Below the pieces are notes generated by a model that ran no database searches, was not told the origin of the DNA, and saw nothing but the letters and a program-made list of their open reading frames with translations. Both the position numbers and the translations under genes were made by a program. A stretch of DNA of 64,000 nt from Parasitella parasitica (Eukaryota; Mucoromycota; Mucoromycetes; Mucorales; Mucoraceae), in contig MU619251.1 of assembly GCA_025201805.1 (NCBI GenBank), positions 286,603-350,602 of the forward strand, written 5' to 3'. Below, piece after piece: positions 22,152 through 33,981 of the stretch; position 1 is the first letter of the stretch, and each line of letters opens with the position of its first letter.

Positions 22152-23740
22152 CTAAATATACAGTGTTGCAGGTGCATTTGTTGTTTTGATGCTGATCTCA
22201 ATGTTGGACTTGATGCCAAGTTTCTTGCATCTTCCTTCCTTTTTACTTTTTTCATCTGTTTCAAACCAAAGCTCACAGCTTTCACTGTCTTTAGCCACCA
22301 CAGACGCGGACGCATTTGAATTAGTCTTGACTGAAAAGTAACCAGAAAAGCTTCTTGGTAAGTGAACATTGACAGGCGCATTTGATGATTCAATTTCAAC
22401 AGTAGCAGAATTACTCGCAATATCATTGATGTGGATTTCGATAGATGCATTGCAGGTTTTAGTATACATCTCAGAGCCTACATTCACGGCATTCAAGAGA
22501 ATGGGAGCATTCTTGCTCTTGAGGTCAATACGTTTTGCTTCGATAATACCGTCGTATCGAAGAGGTGCATTGGTTGTAGAGATCTTTAATTCCTTGGTAC
22601 TGATGGAGGAGCCTTGTAGGGTGAACACGCCGTTGGTTGTCTTCACTGTAATTGCGTTCGTTGCCATTAATTGACCCTGCACCGTTATGTTGGCATTGGT
22701 GGTTTCTAGGTTGATTGTATGAGATGCTGTTAATGAACCTTGAACGCTGAGATGGCCGTTCGATGTTTGTATCGAGCACTCTAAACCACTCCAGCTATGA
22801 TCAAAAGTAACCGGTTTGTTAGAATCTTTGATAAAGAGCTTTCCGGAATCTTGGTATGAGGAAGAAGAACAACCATATTCTTGACGAGGTTGATGAGGTT
22901 GATGAGGTTGATGAGGTTGATGAGGTTGATGAGGTTGGTGAGGTTGATAAGGCTGGTGGCTGCTGCTACCATAGTCGCTGCTCTTGCGATCAGAGCAAGC
23001 CCGTCCTTCTTGACACATAGTAGCCTCGCGTTGTTCTAGCTTTATTTCTCTTTGCTGACATTTTGCATCCTTACGAAGGCTTCTGGCTCGCATACGCTCA
23101 TCTCGTTTTTCCATTTTAGAATTCATATAATTTTCTACCATACCCATTGCTGCTCTGCAAGAGTCAGATGCGGAACGAGCAGAGCTGGAAGCGATACTGG
23201 TAGCATGGCCAACAGAGCCTAGAGCAGCACCTGTTGCGAACGATGTTGCTCCAATTGCATGATTTGTCGTGTATCCCACAATATTACTTGCTAGACCGAT
23301 CACGTTGCCAATTGGCCCTCGATTAAGATCGTAGCCAAATCCTTTGATATTGATTCCACCGAGATACTGTGGTGTGTAACTATCGTTGCTTGGTGCTTTA
23401 CCTTTTCTATCGAAAGAACTGTTGCCGTTGTTACCCAGAAAACCATGTTGTTGATGCACTGTGCTGTGATCGGTAGGAGAAGGATGATATGGTGATGGAA
23501 CCGAACTGTTGAAGGCTTCATTAGTTCTTGATGCAGTTGAGGGCGCTTCCTGATATTGATTCGGTGATTGATGGCTACATGATAAAGATGCTTGAGATGC
23601 TGTATCCGAAACCGTATATGGTGGAGGTGGATCACTGTTATGGTTTAGCTGATTGTCAAAGCCCTTCGATTTAAATATAATACTTACTGAAAATCTTTGT
23701 CTAGTTTAATGGGAGAAGATGAAGGTTCTTTAATAGGCAT
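22152..23740 (-). CDS. Beta-solenoid (DUF4097-like) protein, paralogue B
   Basis: Two exons (23740-23688, 23634-22152) encode 511 residues. The 53-nt intron is inferred from the GTAAGT donor, a CTAAAC branch-like site and the only acceptor that restores frame, giving DFHSDPPPPYTVS. As in paralogue A, a PPPPY motif sits near the N-terminus. A Gly/Ala/Ser-rich segment (GPIGNVIGLASNIVGY) and a charged helix (KMEKRDERMRARSLRKD) follow, then an HQP repeat. The C-terminal domain has the same roughly 20-residue solenoid period (QTSNGHLSV, ETTNANITV, KTTNGVFTL, STTNAPLRY, ESSNAPVNV). There is no clear transmembrane helix, unlike paralogue A. The pair probably arose by tandem duplication followed by divergence of the N-terminal regions. 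Confidence 0.72.
22886..22957. repeat. 9-bp tandem repeat encoding an HQP tract
   Basis: Eight head-to-tail 9-bp units (GAGGTTGAT on the plus strand, the last three with single or double changes), each encoding three residues (His-Gln-Pro or Tyr-Gln-Pro) of paralogue B. The unit length keeps frame, so copy number may vary between strains. Confidence 0.85.
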
Positions 23741-25604
23741 GTTGTTGATGAGCAGTGTGCAAATTACCTGACATTTTTTCTGCTCTTTTTATACCGCAAG
23801 AGGATAAAGAAGATATTCAATTGCTTGGCGTACAAAGACTTGACAAACCTCTATGCAAAATGACTGACTGTTGTTTGTTGCTGAGCAGCATTTCAGCCAA
23901 TGTAGTGGTAACCATCTGTTTATATTCGGCCAATAGTCTCCAAAAAAGGAAGATGATTTGGCCTTGACTTTACTATAACGCTCTACTACACAACATCGCA
24001 TTGTTAAGCAAAGCGCCACTTGGTACACCATCCCTTGACAGCAGATATCCAATGCAATATCAAGTTTCAAACTGTTGTAAAATGCCATGAAATGAAATGC
24101 GTTAGTGGAACTAAATCTGTACCAAACGTTGATACATAACCAATAGATGCAATCATTTTTTTTTTTTCACTTTTGATCCTCTTTAAACAGTCTGTTCATT
24201 CTATACTCATTGTTAAATTCATCTAGCAAATACACAGTAAACGTGGCGCTGGTTATAAACAATAGGTAATTGTACAGTACCTTGATATCACATAATGGTC
24301 TATTCTCCAATCAGCTGCTTACCTTATTTTGTATTGGTCTGGGAAATTATAATACATTGAAGCTCACGCGTCTTTTTTTTTTCCACAAAGTTGGAAATAC
24401 GCTAATGCATTAAAAACATCGTATGAATGATATTTATATAGCACAATAAAGCTGTTTTCTTTTTATACATGTGTACAGATTTGATAGAAGATATTGTATG
24501 TTTACAAATAAACACGCAAAATTCCGTAGAGCATAAACCAGGACCGTGCAGGGCGCTTGTTTATTTTATGGCAGAGATTACCATCGCATCGGGAATCAAT
24601 GATACGACTTTTGATTGCTATTGTGTCAGATCGTCAGGAATGTATAAATATATACGACATTGTGGTTAGCCCTTCATTAACAGAGGCCAACATAAGAAGA
24701 ATATGTTAACACTTTTTCGGTTATATCTTGATATGATATTTACAATCTGAAATTACTATCTTTGCATATGAAATCTGGAGAGGATCTGATAAGAGATATT
24801 GTGCAACCATTAGACGAAGATTGTTATTACCTATCCATTTACTGAAAAATGATGAGCCATGCGGATGGAGGAGAAAACTTAAAGATAATGCAAAAATCAA
24901 ACGTGTGAACTTTGAACCTTAAAACAGCTTCAAATCTGTTACTCTGAGACGGAGCAGCGAATACATGTATACATAACATATAAATGAAACTGACGAAGAA
25001 TACTATGCGGTACAATAAGAACCGTAGCGAGCCAAAACAGCCATGTGCCTTGCCAGACGAAGAGAAATGGCGGCCCTTTGCTTAGTTGCCATGCATTGAT
25101 AACATTTACCCCCCCCTCCCCAAAAAAATTATCGTATCAATTTCGTCTTCCTGGGTCTCTGCCAATAAGAATCAAAGATTTTTGCTCTTTCCACTTGGAT
25201 ATTCTCACTGTCCTGCGTTATGTGCATGTATATTTTGTTGGGTTTATGAAATGCTACAATTTTAGACTAGTGTAGAGGACAGGGCGATGAAGCCCCGCTG
25301 ATATCATAGCTTTGGCATGCGTTTTGATTGCACCATGGCTAATTGATGATGTACATATAAAATTATTAGAGTACTGTATACCAGAATGGCGTCGTAGTCC
25401 GAGCGAATGGCATTATAATGCTGGACGAAAATGTTTCGAAATTTCTGGTGTGACACACGATGTCAAGGTAAAGCTCGTCATTTGATGCAGGCATTTCGCC
25501 AATAAAAAAAAAAGAGAGAGAGAGCGAGATGTATGATAAAAGGCAAAGGGGACAGGTCTAAGATAATCCTTTCCCTTTCTCTTTTTTTGTTACTCAATTT
25601 CTAA
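23741..25604. other. Gene-free region upstream of the GATA factor
   Basis: Short open frames (for example 24469-24669) lack recognisable domains. A C-rich tract lies near 25110-25119 and an A9-GAGAGAGAG microsatellite at 25503-25525. The last 100 bp before the GATA gene are pyrimidine-rich, as expected for a fungal promoter. Confidence 0.45.
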
Positions 25605-26756
25605 ATGCTTACGAACTACCAGCAACAGCAACATACATACACTACAATGGATCCAAGTGCGCTGTTCAATTACCCATTGGATGATTCAATTGATTCGTTG
25701 CTTCTCAATGAGGCTCTCCAGCAGCCAGCAAGCTATGACCATCTAGTAAATCCCAACAGCCTCCCCACAGATCTCTATTTGACAAACTACAATCCCCACA
25801 CAATATCAAACAACGCTGCTATGTTGACTACAAACAGTACATATCTACGCCCTTCCTCTTCTGTCTCCTCCAATATGCACCCTCTTCAGATCTTACAACC
25901 GCATCAGCAACAACAACAGGACGACTATAGCAACTCTCCGTCAATAGACACTTTATTATTCAAGGATACTACTTCGTTAGACTATTTGGGTTTTGACATA
26001 CATGTGATGCCCAGTGTGTTCGATTCAGGCGAGTCTCGCTTTAGCGAATCCAATCGTGACGAAGAAGAAGAGGAGGAGCAACTACTTTCTCCAGTGCAAT
26101 CCCCTCATTTGGATGACATTTTTGGCATATCTCACAGCCCAGAACCTGAAGTTTCTAGCCAAAAAATTGAATCTCAATCCATCACTGCATTATCAAACAT
26201 CTCAGGTCGAGATGAAACTGATGAAGAACTCGAAACTAATGAAACTCTAGACGATTTCTTTTTTGAACTGGATTATGAGGATGATGATGAGGATGATAAG
26301 GGTGATGAGGAAGATGAAGAAGACGAGGGTGATGAGGATTCCGACTCTGATTGGGAGACGCATACCAATTCCAAAAGAACGGCTTCACTGCCGTCCTCAG
26401 CGTGTGCCAAGAAAAAGTCTAGAAATAGCAAGTCTAATAACAAATCCGTGTCACTTTCATCGACAACATCGCCTATAAACACAGCAGAAAATACATGTTC
26501 CAATTGTGGAACGACAAATACGCCCTTATGGCGTCGCAACTTGGACGGAACCCCACTTTGTAACGCATGTGGGCTTTTCCTGAAACTACATGGCAAGGTT
26601 CGACCATTGAGCTTGAAAACTGATGTCATTAAGAAGAGAAACAGATCTCCTACTGGCAGCAATATACGCCGCCGCAGCGGTGGTACTAGTATTAGCAAGA
26701 GAAAGAAAAAAACTGCTACTTCTGGACACAAAAAAAATAGTAAAAGAAAGAGTTAA
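25605..26756 (+). CDS. GATA-type zinc-finger transcription factor (AreA-like finger)
   Basis: Single-exon nuclear transcription factor of 383 residues. A second in-frame ATG at 25647 ([10 protein letters not shown]) is an equally plausible start. The Gln- and Ser-rich N-terminal half is followed by a strongly acidic run (about residues 220-250), a likely activation domain. The class IV GATA finger (about residues 297-321) reads [14 protein letters not shown] and [13 protein letters not shown], i.e. CX2C-X17-CX2C, with the basic tail [15 protein letters not shown], which is typical of fungal nitrogen or iron regulators. The C-terminus is very basic (RRRSGG, KRKKK) and suits nuclear import. Which GATA class it regulates cannot be decided from sequence. 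Confidence 0.9.
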   Translation: MLTNYQQQQHTYTTMDPSALFNYPLDDSIDSLLLNEALQQPASYDHLVNPNSLPTDLYLTNYNPHTISNNAAMLTTNSTYLRPSSSVSSNMHPLQILQPHQQQQQDDYSNSPSIDTLLFKDTTSLDYLGFDIHVMPSVFDSGESRFSESNRDEEEEEEQLLSPVQSPHLDDIFGISHSPEPEVSSQKIESQSITALSNISGRDETDEELETNETLDDFFFELDYEDDDEDDKGDEEDEEDEGDEDSDSDWETHTNSKRTASLPSSACAKKKSRNSKSNNKSVSLSSTTSPINTAENTCSNCGTTNTPLWRRNLDGTPLCNACGLFLKLHGKVRPLSLKTDVIKKRNRSPTGSNIRRRSGGTSISKRKKKTATSGHKKNSKRKS

Positions 26757-28832
26757 TCAAGGGGTCTTGCCACGGATGAATACGGAAATTAAACGTTAAA
26801 GACATTACTATACATTATAATGCACATTTTTCGCATCTTACTTTACATTATATACACCAACTGACAAACATTATGGAAAAATCGTCTCTCCAAATAAATG
26901 GTGTGTCGACTACCTTTTCTGACACGAATTAGTCTTTTAAATAAATTCAAGAGAAAACTAGCTGATTCCTTTGTAAACTGTAGCCTCCATGTCAAGGAAA
27001 CAAGCCAAGAAACAACAAGGACGTGCTTTGAAATGAGATCTCATTTAGTGAAATCTAGACACCCGTTCGAAATTATGCGTTTTATTTATGCAAAGTCAGT
27101 TAGTCTTAAGCCTAAAAAATTTATAAGAATAGCCTTATTAAACTGTTCTATTAATATAGCTTAAAGATAATCTTGATAAAATTTATGCTATGGTATAATC
27201 ACCAGAGCATGTTTTTTGACAAGCGGTAGAACCAACGCATGAATCCTGATTCATGATTCATGATTCATGGATTGCCCTCTATTCTTTTGAGGTAGAAGCT
27301 ACATAATTGTTCCAGCCCTCCTGTTGGCGTATTATTATGAATACTCCAGTTGTGTGTACAGAAAATGAAAGAAACTGGTGTTACTCAAATGACCTTATCG
27401 ATAATCATTCCGTCTTTAAACTCAGCACGTGTGTATTTCACAGCAAAGGAGCACGCTCAAGACGCAATCAATACGCTTTCAATAATCTCTTTCAATCTGA
27501 TTACCTATCAATAGGATTTTGACATGTCAAATATTTACACTCGTTCTTGGTTGTTGAATTTTGGTTTACCAAGCATGCGGTGGCGCGTATGTATTCAGAA
27601 TTGTACTTTTTTCAAGACTTCTATACGGAACAACTTAAGAAGAGTCATATATCTCTACACCTAGTTAGCCCAAGACTTGGATGGTTTAATAAATTTCTAA
27701 GCTCTATTTTATCAATAGCAGAAATTAAATGTTTATAATGTTATATGTCATGTATGTATGAAAACAGTATGAATTCCAAGAGAAAAACATTATATAGTGT
27801 TTAATACAAGAATCGAAATATTCTTGATAGGAGCAGGACCATCAGAGCCCTGACAAATTACCAATACTTATGTAGTACCAATCACCTTCTGAATTCACAA
27901 TACTATGCAAAACCTATATATATGCCTACCACCTGATCTTTCTCTTAAGAGTATACCATGAATATATAAACTAAATTTTTAACATTTTGCTCGCCAATCA
28001 AAGATATTCAATATACGCCTATATATACATACAGATATGATTTAATTTCTCTCAATGAATGTGTGCAGAAATATTAAATGATTGTTTCTGTAGACAGATG
28101 CTAACTGACTAGTGTTGTGCAATCAATTATTTCCTTTGATTTTTAAATTTGGTTACTCAAAATAATAGCTATCAGACACAACAAGAATACATAATTAACA
28201 GTTAGATATCAGAATTATCAATCATTCTGTTGTGTCAGCAAGTCAACATTACGAGATGTGAATGACTGGTAGACTTTCACTTTTCATATTTAAACTAGTA
28301 ATGCGCATTTTAAGATGCTAAGAAGGAAGCATTGACTACATGAATTATGCATTATCATTAATTTATGAGCGAAGAATGGACAACTTGTGCTTCACATTAA
28401 ATAAACATTTATTGCTGCCTTCACAGAGCTTGACTTATTCACTTAATTTACTGCGTCTAGTAACTCGATGAATTAATATATAGTTCTGACAAAGACTAGA
28501 CAAAATTTCTCTTGCATTAACCTCATTACGAAGAGTTATCTGTCTCTTTTTTTTTTTTTTGTCATTTTTAATCAAAGCGTTGCCAAACAATTTTACTTTA
28601 TTACGGATAGACATCTTACGGTTACATCTTATCATCCTGTACTTGTACAAAAATCTTTATGTTGCTAGGGTTAGCATTATGTAACTCAAAATAAACGGTT
28701 TGATCTCTTAAGGCTTGCAAAATGTAAATCAGGATCGCTCATGATTTGCCTCAAGTACTAATATCAGCTAAACTTGGTACATTACATTTTTCACTGAATA
28801 GACTTAATCCAGATCTAGGCTTCTAATTATAC
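26757..28832. other. Gene-poor AT-rich region
   Basis: No supported gene. It contains three tandem GATTCAT units at 27246-27266, an imperfect inverted repeat at 28175-28236 and a T tract near 28548-28560. Confidence 0.45.
28175..28236. repeat. Imperfect inverted repeat
   Basis: GACACAACAAGAAT (28175-28188) pairs with ATTCTGTTGTGTC (28224-28236), one base bulged, around a 35-nt AT-rich centre. It could be a small MITE-like remnant or a hairpin. No target-site duplication is evident. Confidence 0.5.
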
Positions 28833-28990
28833 TCCATCAGGTTTTAGAGCAGTATAGCCAGGACGGCCTCCGGTTTTATATTTCGGGGGCTTCTGATATG
28901 CCGCAAGTTCCTATGTATACTCGTTCTATGTAATTTTGGGTCTGAGGGATCGTGAAAAAGCCTAAAAGTGCTTTCGATTTATAGAACGTT
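28833..28990 (-). pseudogene. Frameshifted coding remnant, unknown family
   Basis: The minus strand reads STFRLFHDPSDPKLHRTSIH in one frame, then, after a one-base shift, ELAAYQKPPKYKTGGRPGY and TALKPDGV followed by a stop. Both parts have protein-like composition and join naturally, so this looks like the C-terminal end of a once functional protein. Weak coding-like stretches extend upstream to about 29200. The family is not recognised; a transposon origin is possible. Confidence 0.4.
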
Positions 28991-29900
28991 TACCATTATA
29001 CACATGCTCCAGAAGTAATAAATTTTGTTGACTTTAATTGTTGTTTGTGAACCTTTCATCGTTTTTTTTTTCTTGCAAAAAGAATCCCACACCATCACAA
29101 GGTGTGTCTTGACCCTTGAAATTTCTCAGGGAAGCTTGTAACACCCTACTTGCGTGCAAACCCTGTAATGAAACAGGTTCATAAACCTTCCGTTTTTACG
29201 TAACGGGTACAGGACACGCAATAATCTTACCTAAGTACTCTTAGATCGAAAATATGGGAAATTCAGAACGTGGTGGCAAATAAGTTCCCATTCATCAAAA
29301 AGCTAGATTATATGATGGCAGCACTTTGATGGTAAAAATGTAAATGTATTATCAGACAGGCAGAAAAATATGTGGTCAGCCATGTAATGGCATCTATTTT
29401 TCAGGCCACTTCAGCACATCAAAAGTGCAGCTGTTTTGTCCATAATGAAAAAAGGGTTTTAAGGGTATTAATTAAGCGTTCTCTGATCATGTTTTGGGTG
29501 GCTACAATTAATAATAATAACTATTAAATTACACAAGCCGTAAAAAAGGAAGAGGAAAGCATGCCAAATGAGAAAAGATTGGTTTCTCAATATTTCGAGT
29601 GGAAATTGTGCCACTTGCGACAATGAAATTACGAATGCAAACAATGAACTATATTATTTTTTTTAAAAAATAAAATAAAATAAGATACCGAAATCTGACA
29701 CTTTATGAAGACAGTAAAAAAGATGGTGCTCTCTATATACCAAGATCATTCCTGACTATCGACAGCACCTTCTATAAGAAGGCTGTAAAATCCATGAGAA
29801 AAAGTTTAGTCATTACGTTTTGCTAGGCTTTTTTTGAATATTCCCGGCTCAGTTATTATTATTCTACTTTTTTGTTTCTACACAAAAAAAAGAAAGCAGC
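28991..29900. other. Intergenic region before GST
   Basis: No supported gene. It includes possible further debris of the minus-strand remnant up to about 29200, and AT-rich promoter DNA just upstream of the GST start. Confidence 0.4.
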
Positions 29901-30566
29901 ATGTCCGAACCCATTACCTTGGTAGGTGCACCATTTTCCACCTTTACTCGTACTATGCGCATGGCTTTGCGCCATTTGAAGGTGGAACACAATTTGAAAG
30001 TAACTACACCACACTCAAAGGTTGCTTACAACTACAATCCATTTGGACGTATTCCTTCCTTGATACACAACGATAAAGTCATTTTTGAAACCTCGGCTAT
30101 CCGTGATTACATTGATAGTATATTTAGCAATGCACTTACACCTCAGGATTTGGATACAAGACTCAAAATGGACCAACTCGTCAGTGTGCTATGTGATTAC
30201 ATCTTCCATCACGTTGTTTTTGGTGTCGCTAAACCTCGTGCGAATTATGAATCGCAGGGAAAGGCCGAGTCTGAAATTGCTGAACTATTAAAGGCCCCAT
30301 TGAAGTACGCAGGCAAGATTATTGGTGCAGTTGACGGCATGGTCGATAAGGATGGACCCTTTTTGTGCGGCAATAAACTAACCTGGGCCGATTACTTTGT
30401 GTATCCTGCCATTGCTGATCTATTCTCGTTGCCCGAAGCTAAATTCTTCAGAGAGAAGGCACCTACATTGGCTGCATGGTACGATCGTTTCAAGGAACGC
30501 GAGGAGGTGATTTACACTTACCCTGACACTGTTGCTGATGTAAGAAACAAGAAATCAAACTTGTAA
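29901..30566 (+). CDS. Glutathione S-transferase family protein
   Basis: Single-exon cytosolic protein of 221 residues, normal for a GST. The N-terminal thioredoxin-like half begins ITLVGAPFSTFTRTMRMAL, where Ser/Thr of the PFSTFTR turn would activate glutathione. It continues with NPFGRIPSLIHND (cis-Pro) and FETSAIRDYID, the E-S/T-x-A-I glutathione-binding turn. The helical C-terminal half ends with the N-capping box region (TWADYFVYPAIADL). It likely conjugates glutathione to electrophiles. The class cannot be assigned. Confidence 0.88.
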   Translation: MSEPITLVGAPFSTFTRTMRMALRHLKVEHNLKVTTPHSKVAYNYNPFGRIPSLIHNDKVIFETSAIRDYIDSIFSNALTPQDLDTRLKMDQLVSVLCDYIFHHVVFGVAKPRANYESQGKAESEIAELLKAPLKYAGKIIGAVDGMVDKDGPFLCGNKLTWADYFVYPAIADLFSLPEAKFFREKAPTLAAWYDRFKEREEVIYTYPDTVADVRNKKSNL

Positions 30567-30773
30567 AACCCTGAGCATTATTAGGTTTTTTGTAAGACAA
30601 ACTAATTATTGATGATAAAGGGTCAAATTATATAATACTTTGTGTTTGTGAGATGGACATTCCTTTATAAAATGATTTTGTAACATTAGTTTTTTTTGAT
30701 ATAAATAAACAATGCATTGTTTATCTGTTTCTCCTGTTTCTTCATCAAAAATTTACCTTCGTTTTTATTACAA

Positions 30774-32525
30774 ATGCAATTATTGTCAATTATTGCTGCT
30801 TGTGCTTTAGTTTCTGCAGGCATTGAAGCCAAAACTTTCCTGTTCCCCATTCCTCAAGAGGTTGCTTGGTCTGGCACTTCCACAGTCCTCTCTAGTAGCT
30901 TCAAGATCTCTGGTGCTGAGAATACTCATGTGAAGAAGGCTGCTGACCGCTATTTGTCTTTGATCAAAAAGGAGAGATGGGTTCCTGTTCAAGTTTCCAC
31001 AGACAAAACCGCTGTCAAGGCCAGCAAGAATCAATTGAAGGGGCTGAACATCAAAGTCAAAAACAACAAAATTAAACTCGATATTGATGTCGACGAATCT
31101 TATAAGCTGGATGTCCCTGCTCAAGGAGGTTATGCTACTCTTACTGCTCCTACTTGGGTTGGTGCTCTTCGTGCTCTTGAAACCTTTTCTCAATTGATTG
31201 TTGCTGATGACAAAGATCTAATCGCTCACACTGCCACAATCAATGATAAACCTACGTATGGTCATCGTGGCATTTTGTTGGACACCTCTCGTAACTACTA
31301 TCCCGTCAAGGACATATTGCGGGTTATTGAGGCTCAAGCTTACAACAAGATGAATGTTTTGCACTGGCATGCTACTGATTCTCAATCATGGCCCTTGTAC
31401 TTCAAATCTCATCCTGAGCTCTCTGAAAAGGGTGCTTATTCTAGCAAGGAAGTGTACACTCCCGCCGATGTCAAGACAATTTTGTCTTTTGCCGAAGAGC
31501 GTGGTGTTCGTGTTATTTTGGAGATAGATATGCCTGCTCATACTGCCACCATTGGTGAATCTCATCCTGATTACTTGATTTGTGCAGATGAATTCTGGGC
31601 TGCTTACAGCGCTGAGCCTCCAGCCGGTATGCCTCATGCTTATCCAGGCATATATTATATTCTCTAACATTCTTATATAGGTCAATTAAATCCTCTCAAT
31701 GACAAAGCTTTCAGTCTTGTCAAAGACATTATAATGGAAGCTACCGATATTTTCCCTGACACTCTTTACCACACTGGCGGTGACGAAATCAACACTGACT
31801 GTTGGGATTTGGATGCCGGAATCAAAGCATACACTAGCAAACACAGTATGAGCACTAAAGAAATTTGGTTTGAATGGACCAACAAGTTGCTGTCCTTTGT
31901 TAATACGAAGACAAAGAAGCGTCCAATTATGTGGGAAGACCCAGTCAAAGATGGTGGAAGCTACCCTAAAAACACTGTTATCCAATCCTGGCTTGCTCCT
32001 CCTTCAAATTACACTGCTATCGGCCATGATGTGATTGTTTCCAACTACGATTATTTCTACCTGGATTGTGGCCACGGTGGTTGGGTAGGTAACGATAACC
32101 GTTACATTAGTCCCACTCAGGTTGAAACTGCCTCTGATTTATTCAATTATGGCGGCGTTGGTGGCTCTTGGTGTGCTCCTTTCAAGACATGGCAACGTAT
32201 TTACAGTTATGATATGACCTATGGTGTTGAAAAATCTCACAAGGGTAAGATCTTGGGTGGTGAGGCTGCCATGTGGGCCGAACAGACCGGTCCTACAGTC
32301 ATTGATGGTCGCCTCTGGCCTCGCGCTGCTGCTGCCTCTGAGATTTACTGGTCTGGTTCGTATGACAGCAAGGGAACTAGACGTACCGTCAAGGCTGCCT
32401 CTGAGCGTTTCTATGATTGGGTCTTCCGTCTTCAAGCTCGTGGTATTGATGCCGAACCCGTTCAACCAAAATACTGTGCACGCCATCCTGGTGCTTGCGA
32501 TCTCAATGATCCCAATGCCAAATAA
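30774..32525 (+). CDS. Secreted beta-N-acetylhexosaminidase (GH20)
   Basis: Removes terminal N-acetylhexosamine from chitin oligomers and glycans, acting outside the cell or in the secretory pathway. Two exons (30774-31626, 31681-32525) encode 565 residues. The signal peptide covers residues 1-19 (MQLLSIIAACALVSAGIEA). An N-terminal GH20b-like domain leads to the catalytic barrel: HRGILLDTSRNYYPV, NVLHWHATDSQSWP, ILEIDMPAHT, then the catalytic pair in YHTGGDEINTDCW (Asp-Glu). WEDPVKDGG, WEQ-like AAMWAEQTG and GRLWPRAAAASEIYWS follow. The correct donor is GT at 31627, giving EPPAGQLNP, which matches fungal hexosaminidases. A tempting GC donor at 31648 is not used. The gene ends 103 bp from the stop of the convergent DTWD1 gene. 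Confidence 0.93.
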
Positions 32526-32628
32526 GCCAACTAATTTACTTCCAACAACTAATGATAAACACATGCAATAAACTCGACTTTTAATGAATTATTAATTACA
32601 TTTTACTTGTCAATAAAATAATTGTATA

Positions 32629-33604
32629 TTAATTTTTTTCTTTCTCTTTGTCTGCCTCGCCTTCTTTTTCTTCTTCTGTCTTTACCTCTTCTTTCTTGTA
32701 TTTTATATAGTCTTTTTGTTGATGTCTTGTATTAAATCTAGCGGATTTTCTTGATTGATATGAATTTTGGATCAAGTTGTAAAAAAATTTGTAATAATAC
32801 AACAAATTATCATATTGTCCACTATAAGGCGCCTCAAATGTTTCTCCAAATTCTCGATATAAATAATAGGTAGCTTCAATAGTTGCCAAGTGTTCGTTAG
32901 TTACATTTTGAAAGCGCCAGAAATATGTTTTGCGAGGTGCAACCGTTACTTGTTGCATTTTGTTTAAAATAGGTGTATTCTTGGTGATTTGTTTAGCTTG
33001 AGCCCATGTTCCATCAATGACAACAATTTTATCGAATGATTCTCTGGGTAAATCAGTGAATTTTTTGGCATTCTAAGCAATGTTGGTATATAAAGCAAGA
33101 GTTTAACGTGTGGAAAAGCTTACTGGTCCTGGAAATAAAAGCAATGTTCGCTCTGGATTTTCAAAAGCAGGTATTTGAGGCCATGTATGAACCTCAACAT
33201 CATCTGGTGCAATGATACGAGCATGAATAGCTGTCGATTTACCATCAAGTTCTTTATGATGCTTTATCCTATTTGGTAGTCGAATAAATCAAGTATCTAA
33301 ACATACCAGATACACATTAAAAACTTACACATCCAAATGTACAGGAAGCTTAACAGATGGGATACTCGATCTTTCCATGCCAACTACTTTATAGCATATA
33401 TAACAGAAATATTTGACAGTTTTCTTGCAAGTTGGACATGCTGTACGCTGTTCAATGTCTTTCAATACTTGATCGTCTGCTATTTTCAACTCATCAAAAG
33501 GGCCATAAAATGTTTGATCTAAATCCCTTTTCTTGCTGCCTTCTGTCTGCTTTTAGTCCTCAGACTATGGCTAATTGTTTCTTCACCATACCTTCTTGAG
33601 TCAT
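32629..33604 (-). CDS. DTWD1: DTW-domain tRNA-uridine aminocarboxypropyltransferase (DTWD1-like)
   Basis: Four exons (33604-33592, 33542-33329, 33268-33124, 33072-32629) encode 271 residues. The family transfers the 3-amino-3-carboxypropyl group of S-adenosylmethionine to uridine in tRNA (acp3U), DTWD1 at position 20. Features in order: a zinc-ribbon-like CPTCKKTVKYFCYIC with KLPVHLDVIKHHKEL, HARIIAPDDV, LLLFPGPNAKKF, the signature VVIDGTWAQAKQ (the DxTW motif), and TVAPRKTYFWRFQN. A Lys/Glu-rich tail ends the protein. The first exon has only 13 nt, and the ATG is fixed by the splice that restores DLDQTFYGPFDEL. It diverges from SDH4 across a 377 bp spacer. Confidence 0.85.
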
Positions 33605-33981
33605 TAATATTGTTGAAAAAAAAAGGATGCTTTTGCGTGGCTTAAATTCACAATGCTTATATGGTTTAAATGATGAATCGAGCGGATTATTTCTCATATA
33701 TAAAAGAATACAAAACATCATTAATTTTAATATCAGTAATTTTTTTTTTAAAAAATAAAACTGTCTTTGCACTTAACTTTTGATAGACACATGGCTTTAT
33801 ATAATACCGTACTGTGCACTCTAGGTATGTGAGCATCAGCACTTAGCCAAGCAAATATGTCGGAGTATAAAGCGGAGCATAAACTACGAGCGATATATTT
33901 CTACCAATCAAATTGCTTTTAAGAAAAGACTTGATTTTTTCTCTTATTTTTGACGTTTCTAAACAACCCCTACACTATTGA
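33605..33981. promoter_or_regulatory. Divergent promoter region, DTWD1-like / SDH4
   Basis: AT-rich spacer of 377 bp between two divergent starts, with CCAATC near 33903 on the plus strand. No other element stands out. Confidence 0.45.

Noticed and set aside
24469..24669. 66-codon open frame upstream of the GATA gene
   Set aside because: No family, no splice signals and no supporting context.
31648..31680. GC-AG intron in the GH20 gene
   Set aside because: A GT donor at 31627 with the same acceptor also keeps frame and gives EPPAGQLNP, as in other fungal hexosaminidases.
32139..32564. Long antisense frames inside the GH20 gene
   Set aside because: Mirror images of a strongly coding exon.
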